Source of the DNA: Oligoflexia bacterium
Lineage (GTDB): Bacteria; Bdellovibrionota; UBA1018; CAIMNF01
Reading direction: 5' to 3'
Assembly (NCBI GenBank): GCA_903845155.1
Contig: CAIMWN010000207.1
Location: forward strand, 1-37,216
Length of the DNA stretch: 37,216 nucleotides
The notes beneath the pieces were generated by a model. It was not told where the DNA came from. It did not search any database and saw only the letters and a program-made list of their open reading frames with translations. Shown piece by piece: positions 1-8,369 of this stretch. Positions within the stretch are counted from its first letter, which is position 1. Each line of letters opens with the position of its first letter. The translations under genes were made by a program, and so were the position numbers.

Positions 1-2577
1 CTCTATTCCTATCAAGAGAATGACTCTCGTCCAGTGTATGCGGTAGATACTCCGCCGCCTACTGTTTCGGGCTCACTGCATGTCGGCCATATTTTTAGTT
101 ATACTCAAACCGATATTCTTGCGCGCTACAATCGCATGAAGGGTAAGAATGTTTTTTATCCGATGGGTTGGGATGATAACGGGCTTCCTACTGAACGCCG
201 CGTTCAAAACTTTTTTCACATTCGCTGTGAGCCGAACTCGCCTTACGAGCCTGGTCTGGATCTTCCTCCCATCCTGTCGACGATGACGGACAAAGAGCTT
301 CAAGAGAAAAAAATTCCTCAGCGGAATATGTCTCGTAAAAACTTTATTGAGCATTGTAATAAACTCACCATTGAAGACGAAAAGCTGTTTAAAGAACTCT
401 TCAGTAAAATTGGTTTGTCGGTGGACTGGAAATTGGAATACGCGACCATTGGTGATCATTCTCGTAAAATCGCTCAATTGAGTTTTCTTGATCTTTACGA
501 AAAGAAAGAAATGTACCAAGTAGAGGCACCGACCCTTTGGGATACGGACTTTCAAACTGCAGTGGCACAAGCAGAGCTTGAAGATCGTGAGTTGCCGGGC
601 GCTTTTCATGATGTTGAGTTTCTAGTGGATGGTGCAAGGCATGGAAGTGCCGACGGAAGTTTTGTGATTTCAACCACACGCCCCGAAATGCTTCCCGCAT
701 GCGTAGGAATCGCCACTCATCCCACCGATCCTCGTTATAAAGACTTGATTGGCAAATTCGCCGTGAGCCCACTTTTTCACGTAAAAGTACCTATTTTCGC
801 AAGTGAGCTTGTGAATCCAGAAAAAGGTACTGGGATTTTGATGGTCTGTACCTTCGGAGATCAAACCGATGTTCAGTGGTGGCGCGATGAAAAGTTACCA
901 CTCAGGCAAATTGTGGGTCGAGAAGGCCGTTTGCAAATGGTCGATTTCACTTCAGCCCATTTTCCTTCGCTCAGGCCAGCCGAGGCAGCAGAAAATTACA
1001 CAAAAGTTCTGGGTAAAACGGTGAAGCAAGCACAGAAACTGATGGTAGAGATGCTTCAAGCGTCGGGGGCGATGAAAACTCCTCCGAAGCCGATACAGCA
1101 TGCGGTGAAGTTTTATGAAAAAGGGGATCGCCCAGTTGAAATTCTCACTACCCGCCAGTGGTTTGTAAAGCTAGTGGATAAAAAAGAGAAAATGATTGAG
1201 TTCGGATCCAAAATCAAATGGCATCCTGAATACATGTTCGCACGTTATAAAAATTGGACTGAGAATTTAAGTATCGATTGGTGTATTTCACGCCAACGGT
1301 TTTTCGGAGTGAGTATACCGGTTTGGTATCCGCTCGATGAACATGGTCGCATTATTCATGACCAGCCGATGTTGCCTACTCGTGAGCAACTTCCAGTTGA
1401 TCCGATGTTTGATCTACCTAAAGGATTTCAAGAATCTCAGCGTGGAAAAGCAAATGGGTTTATCGGTGAAGCAGATGTATTTGATACCTGGTTCACGAGC
1501 TCACTAACGCCACAACTTGCGTCCCATTGGGAACTCAATCCTGCACGTCATGCAAAACTTTTTCCAATGGACATGCGCCCGCAAGCGCACGAAATTATCC
1601 GTACCTGGGCATTCTATACCATTGCGAAATCAATGCTCCATGAAGCTAAAATTCCTTGGAAACACATTGTGATTTCGGGCTGGGTGCTTGACCCGGACCG
1701 CAAAAAAATGTCTAAATCTAAGGGTAATGTGGTCACTCCGATGCAACACATTGACGAGTTTGGTTCTGATTCCGTTCGCTATTGGTCAGGACTAGCTCGC
1801 TGCGGAGTGGATACTGCCTTTGATACGGGCATTATGAAAATTGGTCGTCGTTTGGTAACGAAGATCTTCAATGCCGGCAAGTTTGTACTTTCACAAACTG
1901 CTGAAAGTGGCGAAATTTATGAACCACTCGATTTGGCATTCTTGGCGAAGTTAAAGGCGCATTGTGAGCTTGCTTCAAAATCGTTTGATGACTATGAACC
2001 GGCCCAGGCACTCCAAGAAACCGAAAAGTTTTTTTGGTCTCACTACACGGATTCTTATTTGGAATTGGTGAAGGGGAGAACGTGGCTAAATAAAAAAGAG
2101 GGCGAACAGATTACCGAAGCAGAACTACGTGCGAAAGCATCTGCGGTGCACTCCTTGAGGCTCGGGCTAAAAACGCTGCTTAAGCTTTTTGCTCCCTTTG
2201 TGCCGTTCACTGCAGACGAAGTTTGGCGTTGGGCTTTTACAAATGAAGCACCGAGTGTGCATGTGTCTTCGTTTCCAAGTGCGAAAGATTTTGATGGTAT
2301 CCCGGCAGGTGATCCTGCAATTTTTGATGCTGTCCTTGCAGCTCAGAGTATTGTCAATCAACAGAAGACGCTGTCTAAAGTTTCGATTGCTCGCCCAGTA
2401 GCTCAAATCAAGCTCAAAGCAAATGCAGAGGCAATCAAGAATTTGACGCCTGCTTTGCATGATCTTTGTGGTGCAACGAAAATAGAGAAGTGTGAGACCG
2501 TCATTGATCCATCACTCGAGAGAAATGTGTTTGTCGTTGAGCATATTGAATACGGCCCTGAGCCAATAAAACAGTAA
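1..2577 (+). CDS. valS: Valine--tRNA ligase, 5'-truncated by window edge
   Basis: Charges tRNA-Val with valine in the cytoplasm and edits mischarged threonine. The reading frame is open back to base 1, so the listed ORF start (a GTG at 34) is internal; the true start lies upstream of the window. About 858 residues are visible. The class I signature HVGH follows PPPTVSGSL near the N-terminus, and KMSKSKGNV lies near base 1710. The segment GWDDNGLPTERRVQNFF replaces the GTDHAGIATQ seen in E. coli-type enzymes. This places it in the archaeal/rickettsial-like type 2 ValRS group (family knowledge). The end agrees with that type, which lacks a long C-terminal coiled-coil arm. The product call is very secure; the subtype is moderately secure. 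Confidence 0.97.
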   Translation, partial: LYSYQENDSRPVYAVDTPPPTVSGSLHVGHIFSYTQTDILARYNRMKGKNVFYPMGWDDNGLPTERRVQNFFHIRCEPNSPYEPGLDLPPILSTMTDKELQEKKIPQRNMSRKNFIEHCNKLTIEDEKLFKELFSKIGLSVDWKLEYATIGDHSRKIAQLSFLDLYEKKEMYQVEAPTLWDTDFQTAVAQAELEDRELPGAFHDVEFLVDGARHGSADGSFVISTTRPEMLPACVGIATHPTDPRYKDLIGKFAVSPLFHVKVPIFASELVNPEKGTGILMVCTFGDQTDVQWWRDEKLPLRQIVGREGRLQMVDFTSAHFPSLRPAEAAENYTKVLGKTVKQAQKLMVEMLQASGAMKTPPKPIQHAVKFYEKGDRPVEILTTRQWFVKLVDKKEKMIEFGSKIKWHPEYMFARYKNWTENLSIDWCISRQRFFGVSIPVWYPLDEHGRIIHDQPMLPTREQLPVDPMFDLPKGFQESQRGKANGFIGEADVFDTWFTSSLTPQLASHWELNPARHAKLFPMDMRPQAHEIIRTWAFYTIAKSMLHEAKIPWKHIVISGWVLDPDRKKMSKSKGNVVTPMQHIDEFGSDSVRYWSGLARCGVDTAFDTGIMKIGRRLVTKIFNAGKFVLSQTAESGEIYEPLDLAFLAKLKAHCELASKSFDDYEPAQALQETEKFFWSHYTDSYLELVKGRTWLNKKEGEQITEAELRAKASAVHSLRLGLKTLLKLFAPFVPFTADEVWRWAFTNEAPSVHVSSFPSAKDFDGIPAGDPAIFDAVLAAQSIVNQQKTLSKVSIARPVAQIKLKANAEAIKNLTPALHDLCGATKIEKCETVIDPSLERNVFVVEHIEYGPEPIKQ

Positions 2578-2666
2578 GAATTTTCCTGCTTATGATATTC
2601 TGGATTTGGCCGGAATTTGGCCGTTCTTAAGTTAATCACGTTGAAAACCATGGAGGGTTTTTTTCG

Positions 2667-4145
2667 ATGTTGTTTCGGGTTTATATTTTATTCGCATTGT
2701 TTTTATTGCCAGCAGCAATGTCGGCATTTGCTAAAGATGATGGGAAGAAGTTTTGCGGTTACAATTGCGAAACAAAGGATGCACTCGCCGCAATTACCAA
2801 TATTCAAAAAGTGGGCGTTGCACCTGCAGTTGGATGCAACCCATCAGATGTATTTCAAGTAAAAGACATGGCCTCGGGAGCGCGAGCCACGATGGCGCTC
2901 GTCTATGGTAGTTGCGATGTTTTGAAGTTACCCATTCGCCCTTTGATTAAGAATAATAAAATCCCAAAGGGTGCGGTCTCTTTTCATGATAAAGGACGGA
3001 GATATATTAATGGAACGAAAGGTCTAGAATTAGTTCGTCAAAACCATCCTTACTTAAGTCAGCGCTATCGAGCTCCCTGTGACGACGTTGAAGAATGCGC
3101 CAAAGAATCGGTCTCACCTCCCGTTTCTTGCAAACAAATATCCTGTTTCACATTGAAATACCCGGCACTTTATCAATATGGTTCTAAACCCAAAGTAGAT
3201 GCAGCAAAAAATGCCAACTCAGTTTTTGTCACCACCGGTTCGGGAATTTCAGAATCATCAGGGATTGATTGCTCAGGCTACTTATTCGAGTCCATGAGCA
3301 TTTCTGGTCTGCGCGCAAAACCAAATGAGAAACTGATCGACTCTGGAACTTCGTATTTATGGAGTCTGGGTGCAGAAACTAAAGATCACCATTACGCGGA
3401 TTGTTTCGAGCGGATCATGGGTGAGCCGGGGATCAAATCGGGTGATGTTATTGTTGCTGCTAATCTCCATTCGGTGATCATTGATACGGTTGGGAATGAT
3501 CCATTCGGAATTGATGCACTTCTGGCGCTCCCCAATTCCAAATTGGTGAATACCTTTAAGCAAATTCAAAAGGAACGTCCTGCCGTTCAAATGCAACTCG
3601 ATAAACTGGATTTAGATAAAGTGTTGGCTGGCAAAGAAGCAGCGACTGCGGCACTTCAAGCTTTATATCTGGACAACATGGCCGACATCGCTTGCGACCA
3701 ATTGTTGCTTGACCCTGAGCAGTTTAGAGTGACGATTGCAGACAGTTCGCCAGGAGGTGGCAATGTCGGGGTACAAAGAACCAAGGCCTATCCCTCGCTT
3801 CAATTCATGCCGGAAAGTCTGACCATCAAAGCACATCTCGATTGTGTTCACTCTTTGAAATCAAAATGGATCACTTCGGTTAAAACAACTAACCCTGATT
3901 TTGCCGCAAGAATTACTCTTGATACTCCGTACACCCTCAGTATGAAGCAGCGAGAAAATGACTCGAGGGGTACCCGAATCATCCGACATGAGGCTTCAAG
4001 GCCCGGTTGCACTGAAGATAAGAAGCCTGATATTAAGGGTTTGAATTGCATGAGTTGCTGCTCACTTAACTCCAGTTATTCAGAGCAAGTTCCCACTGAA
4101 GTAAAAAATGGTGAATTTGATGACCAGATGGGCGGTGAGTGGTGA
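2667..4145 (+). CDS. Secreted NlpC/P60-like protein
   Basis: 492 residues. An N-terminal signal peptide (LFRVYILFALFLLPAAMSAFA) is visible, so the protein is exported. The ATG is chosen because GGAGGG lies nine bases upstream and the signal peptide starts there. Around residues 195-270 the pattern SSGIDCSGYLFESM, then KSGDVIVA and NLHSVIID, matches the Cys and His blocks of NlpC/P60 cysteine peptidases that cut peptidoglycan stem peptides or amide bonds. I assign this from the motif alone. The rest is Cys-rich (CDDVEEC, CKQISCF, CMSCC near the end) and unrecognised. The stop overlaps the next gene's start (TGATG), so the two are probably translated together. Function is inferred; the call of a secreted protein is firm. 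Confidence 0.7.
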   Translation: MLFRVYILFALFLLPAAMSAFAKDDGKKFCGYNCETKDALAAITNIQKVGVAPAVGCNPSDVFQVKDMASGARATMALVYGSCDVLKLPIRPLIKNNKIPKGAVSFHDKGRRYINGTKGLELVRQNHPYLSQRYRAPCDDVEECAKESVSPPVSCKQISCFTLKYPALYQYGSKPKVDAAKNANSVFVTTGSGISESSGIDCSGYLFESMSISGLRAKPNEKLIDSGTSYLWSLGAETKDHHYADCFERIMGEPGIKSGDVIVAANLHSVIIDTVGNDPFGIDALLALPNSKLVNTFKQIQKERPAVQMQLDKLDLDKVLAGKEAATAALQALYLDNMADIACDQLLLDPEQFRVTIADSSPGGGNVGVQRTKAYPSLQFMPESLTIKAHLDCVHSLKSKWITSVKTTNPDFAARITLDTPYTLSMKQRENDSRGTRIIRHEASRPGCTEDKKPDIKGLNCMSCCSLNSSYSEQVPTEVKNGEFDDQMGGEW

Positions 4146-4624
4146 TGAACGCATATGTGTTTCTCATGGCCTTACTGATTCAAAATATTTCCGGAGCGCA
4201 GGCTTTGGACTTTTCAGCCGAAACCTGTAAGGACTTTCACCGCATTACACGAGAGTTGATTGATCTAGAACTCTCAGGGCAAACTTGGCAGGGTGGGGAT
4301 TCACCATGTCTAAAGCAAGAGCGGTTCAAAACAGTACTTGCGAAAAAAGCCGATCTTGGGGATCCCTATCTGCTGGAACCTGAATATATTCTGCCTAAGA
4401 ATAGAACGGTCATGGTGACGAGCGAAAAAATTGAAGACACCGGCTACATTCAAAATGTTCATGTAAAGATCGCTTATCGGGGAAAAAAGGCCAAAAAAGA
4501 CGAAGATATTGAAGATGGATTTAGTTACCAAATTAATTACGGAAAAAATCGAGCGCGCGGTTGCGCTACCGTAATTGAGTCCATGCAAAAATTTGTGATG
4601 AAAGCGGAGTGCCACTATCAATAA
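4145..4624 (+). CDS. Secreted hypothetical protein, coupled to upstream gene
   Basis: 159 residues beginning with a signal peptide (AYVFLMALLIQNISGAQA). The ORF track starts at a GTG at 4139. The ATG at 4145 is preferred because it overlaps the upstream stop as TGATG, a classic coupling arrangement, and leads straight into the signal peptide. The mature part has three or four cysteines (ETCKDF, SPCLKQ, RGCATV, AECHYQ), consistent with periplasmic disulphides. I recognise no family. The tight coupling suggests it works with, or modulates, the NlpC/P60-like partner, for example as an inhibitor or chaperone; this is inference. Confidence 0.75.
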   Translation: MNAYVFLMALLIQNISGAQALDFSAETCKDFHRITRELIDLELSGQTWQGGDSPCLKQERFKTVLAKKADLGDPYLLEPEYILPKNRTVMVTSEKIEDTGYIQNVHVKIAYRGKKAKKDEDIEDGFSYQINYGKNRARGCATVIESMQKFVMKAECHYQ

Positions 4625-4652
4625 GTAATGCTCACGGAAACTGGCAAGTGAG

Positions 4653-5132
4653 TTATTGAATCATGGTATCGATATCGCTCGTTTTTAATTCCATGATGAT
4701 CGCGGTGTCACCGTTCGAATAAAAACTTTTTCTGGCACCCGTTTTCTTAAATCCAATTTTTTCGTACATTGAAAGTGCATCAAGATTGCCTTCTCGCACT
4801 TCGAGAATGATCCTGGGGATTTCCTCGCGGACCGCTTCATTGATCATCACGGACATGAGTTTTTTCGCAAACCCGAGACCGCGCCATTTTGGATTGACCG
4901 CTACATTGAGCAAGGAAACACCTTCTGCTTGAACCCAATAAATAATATAAGCAGAAACCACGGTGTCCGTTTCGTCATCAGTCAATACTAAGACGCGTGC
5001 ATAGGTTTTTTGCATTTCTTCGATGAAATGATCTGAACTCCAGGGTTCAGGGTAACTCAATTTCTCAATGCTCAGTATTTGCTCTAGATCGTCACTTGCA
5101 GCGGGCCTGGGGCTCATCGATAAGGAATTCAT
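4653..5132 (-). CDS. rimI: Ribosomal-protein-alanine N-acetyltransferase (RimI-like GNAT)
   Basis: 159 residues. GNAT-fold enzyme that transfers acetyl from acetyl-CoA to a protein N-terminus, in RimI's case ribosomal protein S18. N-terminal RPAASDDLEQILSIEKLSYPEPWSSDHF is the typical RimI substrate-loop region. The acetyl-CoA loop is NVAVNPKWRGLGFAKKLM, and the C-terminal block LEVREGNLDALSMYEKIGF is the hallmark RimI motif. The length matches the family (about 150). A GAGG lies upstream of the ATG on the minus strand. It diverges from the HD-domain gene and converges on the 4145 gene. RimI is the best call, though bacterial GNATs of this type can have other targets. Confidence 0.88.
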   Translation of the reverse strand: MNSLSMSPRPAASDDLEQILSIEKLSYPEPWSSDHFIEEMQKTYARVLVLTDDETDTVVSAYIIYWVQAEGVSLLNVAVNPKWRGLGFAKKLMSVMINEAVREEIPRIILEVREGNLDALSMYEKIGFKKTGARKSFYSNGDTAIIMELKTSDIDTMIQ

Positions 5133-5194
5133 GCGCTTTCTACCTCAATCTCAGTGTTGTAAACCAAGGAACGGAATCGGGCCAGGATATTTTT

Positions 5195-5223
5195 TTTGCG
5201 ACAGGCTCCCTTTTAAGCTATCC
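5195..5223 (+). promoter_or_regulatory. Sigma70-like promoter for the HD-domain gene
   Basis: TTGCGA (5195-5200), 17-base spacer, TATCCT (5218-5223). The predicted start near 5230 gives a leader of about 58 bases ending in AAAAGGAG and the GTG start. Seen by eye, not scored. Confidence 0.5.
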
Positions 5224-5251
5224 TGAAGGTCAGGGCTTTAGATTTAAGCAA

Positions 5252-5269
5252 CGTGCGCTTCAATGCGCA
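5252..5269 (+). promoter_or_regulatory. Leader hairpin before the GTG start of the HD gene
   Basis: GTGCGC-TTCAAT-GCGCAC is a perfect six-base stem with a six-base loop, placed just before the ribosome binding site AAAAGGAG. It could protect the mRNA 5' end or modulate initiation. It has no U-tract, so it is not a terminator. Confidence 0.35.
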
Positions 5270-5287
5270 CTCTCAAAAGGAGTATGA

Positions 5288-6706
5288 GTGAAACGCGGCG
5301 TTCTTTACGATGTTTTATACGGATTTATTCCGGTGACTGAATGGGAACAGAAGATCATTAATTCTCCTTATTTCCAACGGCTTCGTTGGATTAAGCAACT
5401 CAGTTTCGCCAATTACATTTTTCCGGGTGCTGAGCACAATCGTTTTGCTCATACCATCGGAGTGATGCATTCCATGGATCAAATGCTCCGGGCTCTGGGG
5501 CTTGCGGTACCGGACCACGAACTCTTTGATCCGAAATCGACATCACCTCAAGCGATGCTGCATAAGAGTTTGCGTATTTCTGCCCTGATGCATGATATTG
5601 GCACTTTTCCGTTTTCTCATGTGATCGAATACGCCTACATGAGGCACGGTAATGATACCAGGAGACTTCCAAAACGTGCAAAGGAGCTCACCAACACGCA
5701 CGAGCATCTGGGGGCATTCATCATCAAAAACACTCCGCACGCCGGAGGAATTACGCGAATTCTCGAAGATTATGGTTTTGATGTGCAGATGATTTCTAAA
5801 ATCATCAAAGGTGAATCTCCCTACGCGGTTGCAAATCAATTGATGCATTCAGATTTGGATGCCGATCGCATGGATTACCTTTTGCGCGATTCATATTATA
5901 CCGGCATTAAGTACGGTCTCTTTGACCGCGATTATATTTTAGCAAACTTAGAAACCTTCAATTTCGGCAAGGGCCAGGTAGGTTTCGGAGTGCGAGAAAA
6001 CGCAATGCGCGCGGTTGAAGATTTTTTAATCGCTCGGTTTAATTGGTATTCACAAGTAGTAAAAAATCCGGGTTCTGCAAAATTTGACGTAATTGCAACC
6101 CGCATTGCTGAGAAATTTCTAGAAGAAGATCTCATTCATCAGTTTCATGATTTGCTGACGATGATTGAAGAACAAGATGAGCGCTTTTACTGGTGGAATG
6201 ATGTTTACTTCATCAATCGCTGCCAAGAAGTTCGTCATCTCGGACTGATCGACGATCCGCACACCAACGAGCTCATTCAAATGCTCCTGTTTCGTCAGGC
6301 GCCGAAAACTGTTCATCACCCTGAATTTGAGCATCGAATTTTAGAGAGTAAGGGGAGTGTGACGGAGCGGGAAAGGCGAATCAAACGGATCAAAGCCATT
6401 GTCGGTGATTTTGATTCGGTCATTGATCAATACGGTACTGGCAAAGAATGGATACTGGCCGATATTCCTAGCAAAGACATTTCATTTGCAGACTCAATTG
6501 AGAAACTCAATAAAAAGACCCGGAAAGGGCCGCTTTATTTAGAACAAGAGCCCATCAAGATTATTACCAAAAGGGCAGGCGTGAAGCTTTTGGTTGAAGT
6601 GGAGAATTCAATCGTGAGACGTCTTTCTCATTATATTAACTTCGTTCCTAGTGTTTATGCGAATGAGGCAGCGCTGAAGTTGCTCATCTCAAAAAAACTG
6701 ATTTAG
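5288..6706 (+). CDS. HD superfamily phosphohydrolase (YdhJ/dNTPase-like, COG1078)
   Basis: 472 residues. Metal-dependent phosphohydrolase of the HD fold related to SAMHD1/dGTPase-type enzymes. The H...HD...D ligand set is visible: HNRFAHTIGVMHS (about residues 50-60), LMHDIGTFPFSHVIE (about 100-114) and HSDLDADRMDYLLRDSYYTG (about 187-206). The start is a GTG with AAAAGGAG five bases upstream. An in-frame TGA sits immediately before it, so no longer protein is possible. The substrate cannot be read from the sequence; dNTPs or nucleotide signals are candidates from family knowledge. It is cytoplasmic and monocistronic, with its own promoter at 5195. Confidence 0.88.
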   Translation: MKRGVLYDVLYGFIPVTEWEQKIINSPYFQRLRWIKQLSFANYIFPGAEHNRFAHTIGVMHSMDQMLRALGLAVPDHELFDPKSTSPQAMLHKSLRISALMHDIGTFPFSHVIEYAYMRHGNDTRRLPKRAKELTNTHEHLGAFIIKNTPHAGGITRILEDYGFDVQMISKIIKGESPYAVANQLMHSDLDADRMDYLLRDSYYTGIKYGLFDRDYILANLETFNFGKGQVGFGVRENAMRAVEDFLIARFNWYSQVVKNPGSAKFDVIATRIAEKFLEEDLIHQFHDLLTMIEEQDERFYWWNDVYFINRCQEVRHLGLIDDPHTNELIQMLLFRQAPKTVHHPEFEHRILESKGSVTERERRIKRIKAIVGDFDSVIDQYGTGKEWILADIPSKDISFADSIEKLNKKTRKGPLYLEQEPIKIITKRAGVKLLVEVENSIVRRLSHYINFVPSVYANEAALKLLISKKLI

Positions 6707-6832
6707 CCTGAAGCAGCACAGCGGTTTCACGGAGCGTGCTTAATCACTGGTACGAGTCAAGTGACTCTATGAAACAGTATCTGTAACGGCAAGTGCTTGT
6801 ATCACTGATGAAGGTATTTTTTGTCTTGTATA

Positions 6833-6859
6833 AAAGTGATATCAGACTGATATCACTTT
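6833..6859. repeat. 27-bp perfect palindrome, operator-like
   Basis: AAAGTGATATCAG and its exact reverse complement CTGATATCACTTT flank a single A (6846). The arms are 13 bases with no mismatch. Neither strand has a following U-tract, so it is a poor intrinsic terminator. It lies in the 243-bp convergent gap between the HD gene and the minus-strand lipoprotein. The remainder of that gap (6707-6832 and 6860-6949) shows only a short GAGTCA-AG-TGACTC inverted repeat and no gene. Confidence 0.6.
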
Positions 6860-6949
6860 CATACATCAAGAAAATTACGCTTACGAGAGGGACGCTGAAA
6901 ACTTCAATGATTTTGATTACGCATTATGCTGAAGCTTACCGTACGGCAA

Positions 6950-8272
6950 CTATTTCGCTTCCGCCTTGCAGTTCACCACTAACTCTTCCGTTTGTTCCGG
7001 GTCGCTTGGTTGAACTTTCGGTAACAAACGTTGAGCCATGAATCGGAACTGGCTACCGTGGCTGCTGGGAAGAGTGATGCTAGCATCCCATGATTTTCCA
7101 TCATTTAAATCTGCGATCGCACCGCGATTTTCCATCAGGCCGAGTTCGGCTACATTCATTTTTCCGGCTTTGACTGGCGCTTTGATGTTAAATATCCATT
7201 CGTTCTTCAAAGTAATATCTTTATAGATGCTGGCCATGATTGCAGGCTTGCCGACCTGAACCACTGATGAGGTTTTGAATACAGCGCGGTCGCTACCGAG
7301 ATCACGAGTTCCTTCGCAGCTGATTTCGTAATGAGTAGGAAGTACTTCGTGAATGATCGTAGTTTTGGCAGGGCCGCAAGAACCAACGACATTGCTGAAA
7401 TTAGTATTGCCTGCTTCGCCTTTCATGTGAATCGTTGAGGTTGAGTTTGAGCCAGTTACAATGTTGAGTGCATCCATTCCAGGTTTGTCGGTCTTCACTG
7501 AAGTGAATAATTCATATGCTTTTCCGTAAAGTGGGTTAGCCGGGTTTGTAATGGTCGCGATTTCCCCGCGAACTCCAGCTGGACGGTGATTTGGATTTCC
7601 AAACAAAGGATGCTCATGAACTTGTTCACTCATGTTGATCACTCTGTCATCGCTAAAAAGGACGATGGGGCCAGATTGAGTTTTTTGCTGTGAAGCTTCA
7701 AAATTACAGCGTAAATCAAATGCGAACGGGGGCGGTACTGGAGTGGGAGTGGGAGCGCTGGGCGATGGGCTGGGAATCGTTGCTGCAGTGGTGGTACCTG
7801 TTCCGGTACTCGTTCCAGTTGCAGTGACGGTGATAGTAATGGTGTTCGCGCCCGTTGATGTTGTCGTTCCGGTCGTCATCGACGTGCTCGTTGTTGTTCC
7901 AGTTGCAGAATACTGATTACGGGTAATAATTACATTCCGTCTCGCATATCCGGAATTGGCGCAGCTTTGGTCGAAAGTTTTTTCACGTTGTAATAGCGCG
8001 CAGTTATTGTTTCGAGCAGCATCCATCAGCATCGAGCAGTAGTCGCTCATGGAATAAGCAACTTTATTGCCGGTACTGCAGGTCTCGCCTGGGTCGCCCG
8101 CAAACGAATATTGCAGAGAGGTAACTTTTTTGTTCTTCGTTGCGGCAAGCCCGTTGGAGGTGTTGCTACTGTCGCTGCCGCCACAAGCTACGACGCTGGT
8201 TGAAACCAGGGTGAGTGAGAGCAGGGCTTGAAGGATCGAAGCGGCTTTAGTGCTGTTCATATTTAATTTCAT
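6950..8272 (-). CDS. Lipoprotein with Thr/Ser-rich linker, function unknown
   Basis: 440 residues from the chosen ATG. The ORF-track start is a GTG 16 codons further up that would precede the signal peptide. From this ATG a signal peptide runs into VSTSVVAC, a lipobox, so the Cys is probably lipidated and the protein membrane-anchored. Residues about 120-190 are low-complexity Thr/Ser/Gly/Ala (TTTSTSMTTGTTTSTG...) followed by a Pro-rich stretch (SPSPSAPTPTPVPPP), a typical flexible stalk. The C-terminal 240 residues have Cys at several places (LRCNFE, GSCGPA, ISCEGT, VNCKAE) and look like a beta-rich globular domain I do not recognise. Divergent from queC with about 100 bases between the starts. 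Confidence 0.85.
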   Translation of the reverse strand: MKLNMNSTKAASILQALLSLTLVSTSVVACGGSDSSNTSNGLAATKNKKVTSLQYSFAGDPGETCSTGNKVAYSMSDYCSMLMDAARNNNCALLQREKTFDQSCANSGYARRNVIITRNQYSATGTTTSTSMTTGTTTSTGANTITITVTATGTSTGTGTTTAATIPSPSPSAPTPTPVPPPFAFDLRCNFEASQQKTQSGPIVLFSDDRVINMSEQVHEHPLFGNPNHRPAGVRGEIATITNPANPLYGKAYELFTSVKTDKPGMDALNIVTGSNSTSTIHMKGEAGNTNFSNVVGSCGPAKTTIIHEVLPTHYEISCEGTRDLGSDRAVFKTSSVVQVGKPAIMASIYKDITLKNEWIFNIKAPVKAGKMNVAELGLMENRGAIADLNDGKSWDASITLPSSHGSQFRFMAQRLLPKVQPSDPEQTEELVVNCKAEAK

Positions 8273-8333
8273 GCCGCATACGTATTGCACCGCGTCACTT
8301 AAGTCAACCCCTTTATGCACTTTTTCAAATAGG

Positions 8334-8362
8334 TTGCGATCATCTCAAAGGCCAATTAAAAT
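8334..8362 (+). promoter_or_regulatory. Promoter of queC, start predicted at the ATG
   Basis: TTGCGA (8334-8339), exactly 17 bases, TAAAAT (8357-8362). The expected transcription start, about seven bases on, falls at 8369-8370, next to the ATG. There is no Shine-Dalgarno sequence at the usual distance, so the mRNA would be leaderless. Confidence 0.6.
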
Positions 8363-8369
8363 AGATGGA

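Noticed and set aside
73-609. 178-residue minus-strand ORF inside valS
   Set aside because: It is the antisense shadow of valS with no ribosome binding site or family features.
2590-2640. Terminator after valS
   Set aside because: Only a four-base GGCC stem and no U-tract; the TTTGGCCG repetition is a short direct repeat.
5096-5287. 63-residue plus-strand ORF before the HD gene
   Set aside because: It overlaps rimI and the promoter, has no ribosome binding site and ends at the TGA just before the GTG.
7741-7920. Tandem DNA repeat or CRISPR-like array in the lipoprotein gene
   Set aside because: It is Thr/Ser-rich coding sequence with irregular codon-level repetition, not regularly spaced identical repeats.
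8250-8369. N-terminal extension of queC from the ORF track
   Set aside because: It overlaps the divergent lipoprotein gene and the queC promoter, and has no QueC-like sequence.
8273-8369. preQ1 riboswitch upstream of queC
   Set aside because: The predicted transcript is leaderless, leaving no room for an aptamer, and no preQ1-type fold is visible.
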